This document shows, piece by piece, positions 13,201-27,300 of a DNA stretch of 64,000 nt. The DNA is from Trebouxia sp. TZW2008 (Eukaryota > Chlorophyta > Trebouxiophyceae > Trebouxiales > Trebouxiaceae): the NCBI GenBank assembly GCA_002118135.1, contig BDIU01000016.1, positions 124,001-188,000 of the forward strand, in the 5' to 3' direction. Below the pieces are notes generated by a model that was not told the origin of the DNA, ran no database searches, and saw only the letters and a list, made by a program, of their open reading frames with translations. A program made the translations under genes and the position numbers. The number at the start of each line of letters is the position of its first letter. Position 1 is the stretch's first letter.

Positions 13201-16200
13201 ATACAGGTCATTGCATTTCGGCATAGCCCTTGTCAAGCTGGTCTTCAGCCACACTCTGTTACAAACTCACAACAACACAAGATTGAGCCTCACTGCGCTA
13301 TCAGGGACCATGGAGTTCGCATGAGCGTTGACTTGCCAAGAAGCTAGCCTGTCATCAGGGCCCAGGGCAAGCTCAATAGCATATGGTCGCTGCATCTTTC
13401 TGCAAAGCCCTTGCCAAGGGGGATCAACTCACAACAATGTCAAGCTGAGCCTCCATGGAATGATGACTTGCCAAGAAGCTAGCCTGTCATCAGGGCCCAG
13501 GACAAGCTCAATAGCATGTGGTCGCTGCATTTTTCTGCATAGCCCTTGCCAAGGGGAGTCAAATCACAACAATGCAAAGTTGAGCATCCCTGGAATACGG
13601 ACTTGCCAAGAAGCGAAACTGTCATCAGGGCCCAGGATAAGCTCAACAGCACATGTTTGACTGAGCCAACATACAGCCCTCAACTACACGATCAATCCCA
13701 TTGATGACGCACCAAGCACAAGCACCATTTTAAGAGCAAAGGCAGTACTGAGCAACTGAGTTCTGAATAAAGGCTCACCTGTCATCAGGGCCCAGGACAA
13801 GCTCAATAGCGTACAGGTCGCTTCGCCTCTGCATAGCCCTTAACTGCACCAGGGCAGATCCAGGAGCTGCCCTGCTGGAGTGCCCCTGCCATTCCTCTTC
13901 TGCCTGCATAGCCACAGACAAGTTCAGTAGCACGCTTGGTTCCAGATGGTTACCACCAAGCTACCAGTTGGCTTACTGTTGGATGCAACAGAGAATGGAA
14001 ACTGCTGTTCAGAATCATGGACACAGCCTGCCTGCCCAGGAGAAATGAGCAGGATAGCCTCTTCTTCTTACTTCCCTGTCTTCCCATTATGCACATAGCT
14101 ACCTGAAGAAGATGCGCTGTGAGCTCCTCAAGCTGCAGCACTTTGCACACTTGACAGTATTCTTGCACATAAGAGAAAGCTATTGGTCAAGCACACAGTC
14201 TGCCTCTAGACATTTTTGCATACAAGGAAGCAACTGGGTTATTGTTAATCATGCACACATGCCTGAAGAAGATGCGCCTTCAGCTCCTCCAGCAGCAGCA
14301 CTCTGAACAGTTGACAGTACTCTTGCAGGCTCTGAAATTGTATGGGAACTCTTTTCATGCCTGATCCCGTCAGGGCTTTTCCTGGAGATGCCCTGATGAT
14401 GGTGTCGTAATCCCAAGTCAGCAAATCTCGCTGCACATCTTGCAGTGACAGCCCAACCTGCAAATTCAGCACACATTGTGACACAATAGGCAAAGCATAG
14501 CACAGTGTCCTGCTGATATGTACGGCATGTGCAAGGGGATGTTGATGCCACACCCCTGCAGGGCTTTTCCTGGGGATGTCCTAATGATGATCTTGTAGTC
14601 CCATGTCAGCCAATCCCGCTGCGCATCTGGCAGCGCCAAACCAACCTGAAGAGCCAGCTTACACAGTAAAATGTATGTTGCATGGTTTGTGTAGACCATG
14701 TGCGGCATGTGCATGCACTTCAGCGCCACTTGCAGAGTCGGCATACAGTGTTACAGTGAAATGTCAAAGAATACAACACGTGTAGGAACAATTTCTGGCA
14801 AGCGCAGACCACCTTCCTATTGGCCTATACAGCACACTTGGGCGGAAGTTCTTGTAGCGTCCATTCAAACACCATGTCCTATAACGGGTGGATGCAATGC
14901 CATTTGGAGCATGGCGCAAATTGAATGGATGTATAGACGCATTGGCGATCATCATGGTACAGATTTTGCATCAATGATGAGCATTGATCACGCATGAAGA
15001 GTCAGGGTGCAGACAGCTTTGCAATTGTGGCTCTGTACACATGTGTAATGTCAATGAGTCATACCTCAGGGTTAGTGTCTTTAGGGTTCTGACGCCGCTG
15101 CGCCCACTTAGCATTAGTCATGGTGCTGGTAGCAGCAGGTGCTGGAATTGTGATAATCTGAGCTCTGCGAGGTGGTTCTGCGCTAGGGGCAGAGGGCAGA
15201 CCCACAAGTGCCCTCTGTCCTTGATGCCTGTACAGAAACCTCTCTTTATAAGAACACTCCGTGTAAAGACAATTTCGATGTAAGGACAATGCCATTCGTA
15301 ACCTAACACTGCATTCTGACTGCAGTGGTCCCTTTGAGGACAGATTGATGTAAGGACAAATTTCTTGGTAACCAAAGCAGTCGTTACAAAGAGACTTTAC
15401 AGTCAAACCATGCAGTGTTATGCTGACTAGGAAACAGGATAATCAAACAAGGTCAGAGTGTAAACCATCGCTGGAACCTGTGATCTACTGTACCGACTAT
15501 TTGTGCTTACCTGTTGAAAGAGGCAAGCTGTGCATCAAACTCATCATCTTCCATAAGCACGGGGGAGGGGCTTCTAGAACGACCCTGCCCTTGGCCCTGC
15601 CCCCGGCCCTGCCCTGATGACTCATTGGTGGTGGTCTCATGCGGCCCAGGACGCAACCCTACAGGTTGTGCCATTTGTGCCTTGCGCTCAAATTGGACAC
15701 AGGTCATGAATTTTGACAAAAGCATGAGTCATGCATCTAAGATCTGATCTCTTAGCACAGCCATGCTGACGTGCTGTCAAAGACGTACAAGAAGTGCATT
15801 GGCATTACAACCGTGCTGTGCTGTTGTTAGAATCAAACTGCATGAAAGGGTCACAGTCGTGCATGGCACTCAATCGCTCAAGACGAGGGTATGTGCGCAT
15901 TCGACCCTGGGGCGTATGCAAACTTGATAATGGCGATGACAATGACCAAAGCAATGGCGACTGTGACTACACTGTTCCTGGCACTGCCTTATGCATGTCC
16001 ATGGGTTGTCTTGTGTCTCAGACTGGGCGTGCGCATCTGATTCTGGTGCACTTGCAACCCTGTCCAGCAAGCAGCATTCAAATGGTGACAGTACGACTGC
16101 ACTGTACCTATCATTGATGTGTAATGCGTGCCAGTTGATTGAGCCAAGATGAGGCTTAGACTTGTGTATGCATTTGATCCTGTTGCACTTGCAAAACTTA

Positions 16201-18256
16201 CCAGCAAGCAATCAAATTGTGATGGTACGACTACACTATACCTGTCACTGGCCTATGGTGCATAGCAGTCAGCTGCTCAAGACGCGCCTCAGACTGCGTG
16301 TGCGCATTTGAGCCCGGCGCACCTCCGATCTGCCCTGCCAGGCCTGACTGGGGCTGAGCCAAGTGCCCTGTAGAGGGGGTTTGATGTTGGCCCCAGGGGG
16401 GTTGAGCCCAGACCCCAAAGCTAGGGGCTGATTTGATTGGGGAGGTCTGAGCTGCACTGCTTGTGCCAAACCATGGCACGCTTGAGAACTGTGCCTGCTG
16501 TGCCTGCTGGGCCTGCTGAGCTTGCTGAGATTCACATGTGGTGTTTGAAGCAGCAAAAGTAGCAGCAGCAGCACTAGGCCTTGTATGCGGCATTTGCTGC
16601 TGCTGCTGTTGTGCATTGTATGCACTGCTGTTGACACCTCTGTGTGCACTTTGTAAGGCAGCCGGTCGATCTTGCTGAGCACTGTGTGAGGTTGACTGTA
16701 CGGTATCTGGGTGAAGATACTGCGCCGTCAGCGACATCTTGCCCTTTTGCTTGCTCTTTCCTTTGGCTTTGTCTGGCACTGCAGCCTTCCCTCCCCATTC
16801 TGGCGGCAGCAATGACTCTATGTCCCCTCGAAGCTCAAGAGGCCGTTTCACCCCTTTCTTTTTGGTTACGGCCCCTGTGGCCTGTTTTGGCTGCTGCCGC
16901 TGTTGCTGCTGTGACTGGTGCTGACTAACAGGCTGCTGATGTGTAGTAAGGGATGACTGATTTGAGTTCCTGCCATGCAATCTTTGCTGCCAAGCATGTT
17001 CGATGAATTCATTTGAGTGGCCACCAGGGAGGGCTGTTCCTGACATGCCCTCATTGAGAGCGGCTCCAGCCAAGCCCTCTGGAGACTGCTGAGCAGCTTC
17101 CTGAGGAGCTGCATTGTTGACAGCATGCGGAAACTGCTGAAATCCTTGACCCAAAAAGTTAGTCAACGAGGACTGTTTCTTTCTGGAAGAAGTTGAAGGG
17201 GCTCCTGGTGAAGAAGCAGACACCAAGCCTGGGGACAGTCTGGATGCTTTGCCTGCTGGGGACGAGGCTGAAGGGGCACTAGCAGCAGGGGAAGAAGTTG
17301 AAGGGGCAGGGGTTGGGGATCGAGAGGCTCTGCTGGGGAGATTACTCAAGGATGATGTCATGCCCAAATTTCCTGGAGCTGCATGGCCAAATAATGGCGC
17401 CAGCATAAGCCTGTTCACAGTCACACAGTTTAGTCACAGTCTGTCATGAACGTGACATGAGAAAAAGAAGCGCATCAAACAGCAGCATCAGCGCCAGCCT
17501 GTCTAAAGTCACGCAGCCTGAGTCACAGATTGTCGTGATCATGACACGAGAAGAAGAAGCACATCAAAGGAGGGAGCAGCAGCAGCGGCAGCAGCAGAAA
17601 CAATGACAGTTGGATCAAGAGGAACAGCAATCAAAAGGCAAACAGATCTCCTGGTGCTATACGGCCAATGAATGGCGCTGACATGAGCCTGGAGACAGCC
17701 ACATAGCTTGAGTTGCACCCAGTCATATGTCACAATTGTGACATTAGAAGAAGAAGCGCATGAGAAGGCGCAGTAGCAGCAGCAACAACAGCTACAGCAG
17801 ATTGTGCTTGTGCTTGACATTTGTGCTTCTGCTTCACTTGTCACAAGTGTGTCACATGTCACAGCTGTGTTGCATGTAACAAATGTGTCACATACGAGAG
17901 CCAGCAGTATGTGACCCATGGCTGCAAAAATGAGGACGCAGAAGGACAGGAAGAAGAAGATGATCATGCAACACATGACGCAGAAGAAGAGAGAAGAGAA
18001 GGGGAACAATGAAGGCTTCCTCTAATTCAGGTCATTGTATGACAATCAAGCAAAGTCTCGACAAAAAGATACACATCACAAGGACGTTCTTCATGTCACA
18101 TCAATGTGGTTGGGGGCCAGTCATTGCATCATTTCAAATGCAATGGTACTCAGAAACAACCCAATGTAAAGTCAAGTTTGGTGGTGAGCAGTGCAGATGG
18201 CATAACAAAAAATTACTGTCCCTTGGTCTGTCTGGCAGGCCAGCTTTGAGCCCCGA

Positions 18257-18306
<50 letters not shown>

Positions 18307-21300
18307 TGATCCAGAAAACGTCAAAGGCAGAGTCAAAAGCAAGGGAAAGAATAAAAGAATCAAGAACAGGAGGAAGAAGGAACAGACAAGACTGAATGCT
18401 GTTCATGCTGGTGGGAATGCACGGCTGTACCTTGGCTTGTCAGGCAGGCCAGCTTTTGGTGAAACACGCCCTGTGGCAGCTGCTCAAACACAGGATGGGG
18501 CAAACTTCATAGTGAGATATCCAGGACATGAAGAAGATAATAAACACAAAGGAGGAGACAACGGGAAGAAGGCCTATCAAAGGATTCCAGACAAAAGACA
18601 GTTCATTGATTGTGCCTTGGCTTGTCAGGCAGGCTGGCTTTTGGTCCGAGCACAGCCGCAGCTGTAGTCAACACATCCTGCGGCAGCTGCTCAAAGACAG
18701 AAGAGAAACCGCAACTGCGATAAAGAGCACATGCAAGACAATGCGTGTCAAACAAGAAAAAGGTAAGCAATAGATTGTACCTTGGCTTGTCAGGCAGGCC
18801 GGCTTTGGGTCCAAGTACAGCAGCAGCTGTAGTCAACACGTCCTGTGGCAGCTGCTCAAAGACAGGATGGGGCAGAGTCTCCAGAATCTGCAGGCAGGGC
18901 ACAAACAATGAAGCGGTTAGCTCAGGTCATATTTTGATCAATAAGACCAGCAGGCACCGTACAGACAGTGTCAGGACAGGACAATGTGAGTCCACTGTAT
19001 GTTTACTGCACATCACATTCAGTGACCATGACCAACATATGACTGAGCTGGCCAGTTTGTGGTGCTGTTCAACTAATTTTGCCATTCTTTGACATAGGTC
19101 TTTATTCCAGCAAGCATACTGGTTGTTTGCAGCCCCTGTGACAGCAAGTATGCTGACTGTTTGAACTCGTCAGATCTGTATGTGTAGATTATGCACACCT
19201 CGCAAGCTGTCAATCAGTCAGTCATTCTGCATGTATGACATCAGTCTCAAGCAGTTCTTTTAGTTTAAATGACAGACCAAAGCCACTCAGAAAGCTTCTG
19301 TTTGGTTTTGCACCTGGTGAAATGGCAAAAGATCAAACGCTCTTTGATGCTGACCAGATACATTGCCTCAGCCTAGCTAATGACACTGGCAGAAGAACAG
19401 ATTGGGCTCCATTTCAAAGTCGTTGGCAAAGCAGATTTTCCTCATAGGGCTGACTCATCAACACGCCGTGCATGCTGTGCATGCTGTGTCGCTGGTGAAT
19501 GCAAAAGTCTCAGTACACTCACCTTCTGGATTGCCTCAGCCCAGCTCATGACTTTGGCAGAAATGAGATGGGACCCATTCTAAAGCCATTGCAAAAGCAC
19601 GTTCTCTTCCTAGGACTCATCAGCACGCTGTGCATGCTGTGCATGCTATGCCGCTGGTGAATGGAAAATTCTCAGTACACTCACCTGATGCATTGCCTCG
19701 GCCCAGCTCATGACACTGGCAGATGAACAAATTGGACCCCATTCCAGCCCCATGGACAACCACAGCAGATCCATCTTTGAACCTTGCTGCTCAGCACGCT
19801 GTGCATGCTGTTCATGCTGTGCTGCTGGACTGTCCACGGTCAAATCAAGCACCTCGTCCTGCGGCTTTGCATGCTCTGCTGACCCTAGACCTTTTGCAGG
19901 TAGGGTTTTCAGCCGCGCCCATAGCTGTGGAAGTAGCTGGAACAGGTGCTGCAGACTGCTCTGTGCCTGCAGCGTATTTGCTGGTGACTTCAAGCCTCAT
20001 GTAACAGTCTTGACACTGCTGGATGCACAGTAAAAGACAGCAGCACTATTGTAGTTGCAGTTGCAGCACACCCAAAAGCTCCTGCACTGACTCTCAATCA
20101 AACCCTGACTGCTGTGCTGACATAAAAAGATGCAATTCTGACAAGACCACCAATGATACAACCCACACATATAAGCTATATGCTGACAAGCTCAAGTCAC
20201 TGCCCAAAAAAGGTGCACAAGCATCTTACATGACATTAGCCAGCTCTGACATGACATTTATCAAATTTGACAATGAGGGTCAATGGCGCATGCGCACAAA
20301 GAACTTCAGCCTTCACCACTGGTAGTTTGGCTGCAGCTGCTGCTGAATGCAGAATTCCCAGCAAAGCAGATCCCACAGCTGTGGTCTGCCAAACTAACAG
20401 ACTGAGTGGCTGCAATTCCCCACACTGCAACATGTCTATCATATTTGACTAAATGATCTGATTTCACATGCGAACAGGTCACACATCAGATGTGAGAGGT
20501 TAGTGATGGAAATTTTGAGGTCAGAGTTCACCACTGATAGTTTGGCTGCAGCTGCTCCTGACTGCAGAATCCCCAGCAAAGCAGACCACAGCTGTGGGAC
20601 CAGAAAGCTGCTGCTCTCAGCTGCCACATAGGTCGACAGCAACTGCAAGATATGCGCTGTTGACGCCCTTGTCAGCACCTGCAAGGATCACAACAAACCA
20701 TGATATCATGTTTGTCTACACATGCTGCAGCATGTGTGTCAGGTGTGTGAGGCCCAAGTCCTGTCCTGCCAGATTGATTCAATTTGCAGCAAAGCTCCTC
20801 AGAAGGCCTTCAGTAATTCCCAGCAAAGCAGACCACGGCTGTAACAACAGGACGCCGCTGCTCTCAGCTGCCACATAGGCAGACAGCGACTGCAAGATAT
20901 GCGTGATTGGCGCCCTTGTCAGCACCTGCAAGGCTCATAGCAACCCATGGAACTATGTTCAGTTACACATGCCGCAGCACGTGTGTTAGGGGTCTGAGGC
21001 CCAAGCCCTGTCCAGTCAGAACGCTTGGGTTTGAAAAGCTCCTCAAAAAGCCTCAGGTGATCCCCAGCAAAGCAGACCACAGCTGTGGCACCAAGATGCC
21101 AGTGCTCTTGGCTGCCACATAGGCAGCCAGCAACTACAGAGTATGTTCTGTTGGTGCTGTGATCAAGATCTGCAGGCGCCACAGCAAAGCATGTACAAAA
21201 CCGCAAGATGCTCACTCTGCTGAAGGGCTTTGCCACAGATGTTGCAATGATACTGTTATCATGTGTATGTGGCAGTCAGGAATTGAGCTGAGCTGCCAGG

Positions 21301-24300
21301 ACGGGTGACCAAACGCAATAAGAGATTGCTGTCTTTTTCAGGTATACCAACCTTCGGCGCTAAAAAATACTGCCTGTGCGTAATCCCTCATGACTGACAG
21401 CAGCAGCTCAGCCGACAGCGCAGCGCAGTTCAGAACATCCTCAATCGCAGACAGCTTCAGATCTACTCAATTCGACCACATGTGTTTGCTGAGGCGTGGT
21501 TCATTTGCAATTTTTGCCATGGGACATCAGCAAACACGATAAGAGCTTAGCCATGTACTTGCTTGCTTTTACATGATCCTTGAGCGAGTTCCTGAAACAG
21601 TCACAGACTTGCTGACGGCCATTCAGCACCCACTGAGAACAGAGCATCTGTCTTTGCGCTGAATAGCGCGGTCTCTTGCTTTCTTTTGATCACAATCAAT
21701 GTGCAAAAAGCCAGACAGATGCCAAAAAGCTAACTGACGTAGCCACAGCATTACATGAATCTGACAGGCAGGTTGACAAGTCAGCTTCCTCTTGTTGAGC
21801 TTGCTGTCTTTGGCAGAACACTGTTGCACAGTCTGTGAAGCTGTGTGCAATTTGCCAGTTGCACACTCATGAGTGCATTTGCAATGAGATAGTTACGCTT
21901 TGATTGAAGGCATGTGCAATGAGGCAGTTACGCATTCAGTATCAGTAGCACATGGGCAAGCATGTCGTTGGACTTTTCAGTGCTTGCATGCGCGATGATG
22001 GCCAACTCGCATAGGTCAGCTTGTTGCTGTTTGGTGCTCCGAAGACTGCAATGCTGTGTTGCTTCTGCTAACAGAAGCTTCCAAAGTGTTTGTGACGGCG
22101 TCACTATTGCTTTTCTGTCTCTGTTTGGTTGCATGGCAATGAGTCATCACCTGAGCAGCTGAAGTATGTTCCAGCAGTGAAACTAGCTTCTCCGCAGCTG
22201 CTTGGACTTGAGCTGCAGTGTCAGCTGCCACATTTGTCATCAACACCAGTACAGCTTCCTCCACAGCTTCTGCATTAGTCACTGCCAGCAGCAGCTGCTT
22301 GGCCAGTCCTCTGAGCCTGGGGTCCACACCAACCTGAGTCAACAGATGACTCATTGCAGTGTAGGCAGCAGATGACTGATCACAGTCTAGTCATCTGACA
22401 GAGACTGCTTGTGATGCAGAAGCTGCATCTCACTGTCCTGACTACATGATTATATATGCATATAACAGCAATTGCGACAAGGCAGACTGCTACCAAGAGT
22501 TTGGTGATTGTCAATAGACCGCCAGCACAGGTGTCAAATCAATTCATCAATCACTAGGCCATGTGCGACTCAGAGAGAAGCACGTTTTTGGCAATGAGGA
22601 TCTTGGACAGACAGAAAGAGGTTCTGCAAAGAAAAGACCAGCTGAGCGTGAACATCAACCTCTTCAATTGTTGAGTCAGGTAAGGTTGCCAAGCTCTACC
22701 TCCAGCTTCAAAAGATTCACCCTTGAGCATGACCAAAGCCAGCAGCAAGCTGGTTTGCCGGAGTATGTATTGCCACACTTTCTGGATGATTTACATTGTT
22801 CTCAAAAGTTTGAAGCCTTGTGAAAATTCCCAGATTAAAAAGCAAAATTTAGTTGAATTGTTTCTTGCCCAAAGAAAATGTGCAGCACCCTCACCATGAG
22901 CACCAGCAGGTCGGCAACAGCCTCCCGAGGCAAGGTTGCTTGTCTAGATTGCACAGCTTGTTCAAGCTGGCTCGCTAGGCACTGTCGCAACACGCCTAGC
23001 AGCAGTCCAGGGTGACTTGCAACCCTGCACAAATCACACAAATACCCATTTGGCTGAAACTTGAATGCATCTAGCAGCTGAACTGTCGGAAGGCTTGATT
23101 CCGCAATGAATTCTATGTTATGTTCTCTTGCAATTTTTGCGATTTGGGTCTGCTAACTTATGCTGAACAGCAGTCCAGGGCGACAGCAACCCTGCACATC
23201 AACAGCACAGCATCAATTGTCATCTTTGGCCCAAAATGGCAACAGATGAGTGAGGATGCCTCTGCATGGGCTGCTGCTTTACTTGTGGCACTGCGGCACT
23301 GCCAACAGCCATCTGAACATGTGTACAAACAGCTCACCTGACTTTCAGCGCAGTTGCGTCCACCTGCTGCTACTGCATGGCCTGCGGCTTTACCTGTGGC
23401 GCTGCAGTACTGTCAACAGCCGTATGTAAAGTATGACTCAACAGCTCACCTGACTGTCTGTGCAGATGAGTCAAACTGCTGCCACTGCATGGCCTGCTGC
23501 ACTTCCAGTGGCGCTGCAGCACTGCCAACAGCAATGCAAGCATATGACTAAACAGCTCACCTAGTTCTTTGTGCAGATGCGTCATGCTGCTACCACTGCA
23601 CGGTTTGCTGCGCTTCCTGTGGCGCTGCAGTACTGTCAACAGCGGTATGTAACGTATGACTCGACAGCTCACCTGACTGCCTGTGCAGATGAGTCAAACT
23701 GCTGCCACTGCATGGCCTGCTGCACTTCCAGTGGCGCTGCAGCGCTGCCAACAGCAATGCAAGCATATGACTAGATAGCTCACCTAATGCTTTGTGCAGA
23801 TGAGTCATGCTGCTACCACTGCATGGTTTGCTGCGCTTCCTGTGGTGCTGCAACAACAGCTATGTGAACATATAAGCAAAAGGCTCACTTGGTTGTCTGA
23901 GCAGAAGAGTGATGCTGCTGCCTCTGCATGGCCTGCAGCTTTTCCTGTGGCACTGCAGTACTGCCAACAGCCATATGTAAAGTATGACTGAACAGCTCAG
24001 CTGACTGTCTGTGCAGATGAGTCATGCTGCTGCCACTGAATGGCTTGCTGCACTTCCTGTGGCGCTGCAGCTTTGCCAACAGCCATGTGAACATATGATC
24101 AACAGCTCACCTGACAGTTTGTGCAGATGAGTCATGCTGCTGCCACTGCATGGCCTGCTGCATTTCCTGTGGCACTGCAGCACTGCCAACAGCTGCATGG
24201 AACCCTGCACTGCTACTTCTATTCTTGCCAGCTGCCATTGCACTACTGCCTGTGGTGAATGCTAGCAGAGCGCCTGCTTTCATTAGCGGTGCTATTCCAC

Positions 24301-27300
24301 AAGAACAGTTGCACAGACCCTGCAGATACACACACTCCACATTTGTGCTTGCACAATCTGGTACTGTTGCTCTTGTTTTTGCCTGCTGCTGCTGCACTGC
24401 TTCCTGTTAAAAAGGCAGGCACAGAGCCTGCTTTGACTAGCGGTGCTATTTCACCAGCACAGTTGCACAGACCCTGCAGATACACACGCCCCACATTTGT
24501 GATTGCAAATCTGGCACTGTTGCTCTTCTTTCTATCTGCTGCTGTACTGCTCCCTATTGTGAAGGCAAGGAGAGTGCCTGCTTTGAGTAATGGTGCTGTT
24601 GCACCAAACAGTTGCCCAGACCCTGCAGACACTCACATTCCACAGTCGTGATTGCAAAAATTGGCGCTGCCACTCCTGTTCTTGCCTGCTGCTGCTGCAC
24701 TGCTTCCTGTTGTAAAGGCAAGGAGAGCGCCTGCTTTGAGTAACGATGCTATTGCACCAGAACATTTGCACAGACCCTACAGATACACACGCCCCACAGT
24801 TGTGCTTGCAACTACTAGCACTGTTGCTCTTGTTCTTGCCTGCTGCTGGACTGCTCCCTGTTGTTAAGGCAAGGAGAGTGCCTGCTTTGAGTAGCAATGC
24901 TGTTGCACCAGGACATTTGCACAGACCCTACAGATACACACGCCCCACAGTTGTGCTTGCAGCTACTAGGACTGTTGCTCTTGTTCTTGCCTGCTGCTGG
25001 ACTGCTCCCTGTTGTGAAGGCAAGGAGAGTGCCTGCTTTGAGTAGCGATGCTGTTGCACCCGGACAATTGCCCAGACCCTGCAGATGTACATTCCTTGTA
25101 ACCATAAGCACCAGCACTGCTGGTCCTGTACTTGCCAAAAGCTCCAGCACTATTGCCTGTCGCAAAGGCAAGGAGAGCGCCCTTCGGCAACCCTCCCAAC
25201 TCAGCAAACTGCAGCGTCTGTACATGTGTCAGCAATCTGCAGCGTCTGCAAATGTGTTGAGCACTTGAGGCAAGCTTGTACATTTTCTTTCTCTCTTTGG
25301 TTGTCATGGATAAACGCCACAGTACACATCAGACAAGTGCATTGCTCACAGTGCAGCACAAACACCTGCTGTTACTGGTATCCTGCTACGTTGCCGGACA
25401 ACATGCATATGCAAAAAATGGCGTACAACAGACCTGTTATGACAAAGTCAGCAAAGCCAAGCTCACCTGCTGCCTCTAAAGTCAAAGCAAACAGAAGGAG
25501 AAAAGGATTGGAGTTGCTGCTTACCTGCCACAAGGCTGGACAACATTCATGGAAAGGTGCTGACGCAGATGCTGACATGACATCTTGCGTATTGGCCCAT
25601 TCTTGTTGATTCCAATGAAAAAGACAGTAGCCAACTGCTGTCAACATGTCATACTGTATGACGCCATTGTTCACTGTGCACACTACAGCACAAAGTCTTT
25701 ATGTTGCTGCTTACCTGCCACAATGCTGGGCAACATTCATATGAAGGATCTGCTTGGGGCTGCTCTGTGTGTTGTGCTTGGCCCCATTCTTGCTGATTCC
25801 AATGGAAAAGACTGTGGCCATCTGCTGCCAACACAGCAGTTGCCAAGCATTGCGCAGCATGTGTGTTGAGCCCTGACGCTTCTGATGAGCCTTCTTGAAG
25901 CTTCCTGTATGCAGTCAAATCTAAACCTGAGGACCCTTCAATTGACTATGTTGTGTGTCACCCCATTCTTCCTGATTCCAATGATATAGACTGTCCCCAT
26001 CTGCTGCCACCACAGCAGTCGCCAAGCGATGCACAGCATGTGTGTTGGGCCCTGATACTTCTGATGAGCCTTCTTGAAGCGTCCTGTATGCAGTCAAATC
26101 TAAACCTGAGGACCCTTCAATTGACTATGTTATGTGTCACCCCATTCTTCCTGATTCCAATGATATAGACTGTCCCCATCTGCTGTCATTACAGCAGTCG
26201 CCAAGCGTCGCGCAGCATGAATGCTGAGTCCTGCTACTTCTGATGAACCCTGAAAAAGCGTCCTATGGAAAAAAACGAGAGTTCAGTCTACACTGTTGTG
26301 CATCAGCATGCATGCAGCCGCAATGTGCGCAAAGGGCATGATCAGGCTAATCTATGAACCTGCCTTGAAATCAATTGCAAACACGCAGCATTTTGAGCAA
26401 AGATGCAGCCAGAACACGCATAAGCTAGCGTGACATTGCTTCAACATTAGAACACGTTGTTTCGTATAGCTTTTGTGAGTATTTCACCTGCAGAGTGAAG
26501 GCCCCCATATAGCAACACAGCAACTCTGGCCTGTATACTGTATTCAGTCCTCCGATAGAGCAATCCTCCAATAGTTGCAAGTTTGCGCAAAGTTGTTGCT
26601 GCCAACATTTTGTTGCTATTCGCAGCAGTACCATTACCTGCAGAGTGACGGCCCTCAGATAGCAACACAGCCGTTCACAGCGACTCTGTGCTGTCCCAGC
26701 AGAGCATAGGCATTTGCAACAACCATGCAATGCGTAGCATGCGCACAGTTGTTGCTGCCAACAATTAGTTGCTGGTGGCAACAGTACTGTTACCTGCAAA
26801 GGGACGGGCCCCAAATGGCAACACAGCCGTTCACCGCAACTCTGTGCTGTATGCACTCTTCCAGTAGAGCATAGGCGGATGCCGCAGCCATACTGTGTGT
26901 TGCGTGTGCAAAGTTGTTGCTGCCAGATATTCGCTGCAGTAGAAGCACCGTCACTTGCTCTAGCAACTGATGCAGTGTGTCAGTACCTGCAAGCACCAGC
27001 AACAGGCCACCATACTCCACATTGTTGACTGACTTCACTATTGTTGAAGGTGCAAAGCAATGTGGGCACAGCCCAAGATGTATGAGACACAAGGCAAACG
27101 CTGGTGCTGCAGCAAAGCAGGACCTGCAAGCAACAGCCATGAGCAGCACTGCTTGACATTTTCAGGACGAAAATGTTTCTGCCATCAGCACACTGCAAGA
27201 GAAGCACTGTGACTTGCTTTAGCAGTTGTTACACAGCAATTGGCTGTCTGACTTATTGCTGCCGACTACACATTGTAGAAGCAGTGTGATCTGCTTCAGC

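Noticed and set aside
23332..25180. Regular direct repeats resembling a CRISPR array
   Set aside because: Units are 105-155 bp, diverged, without unique spacers, and each carries splice signals of a nuclear gene.
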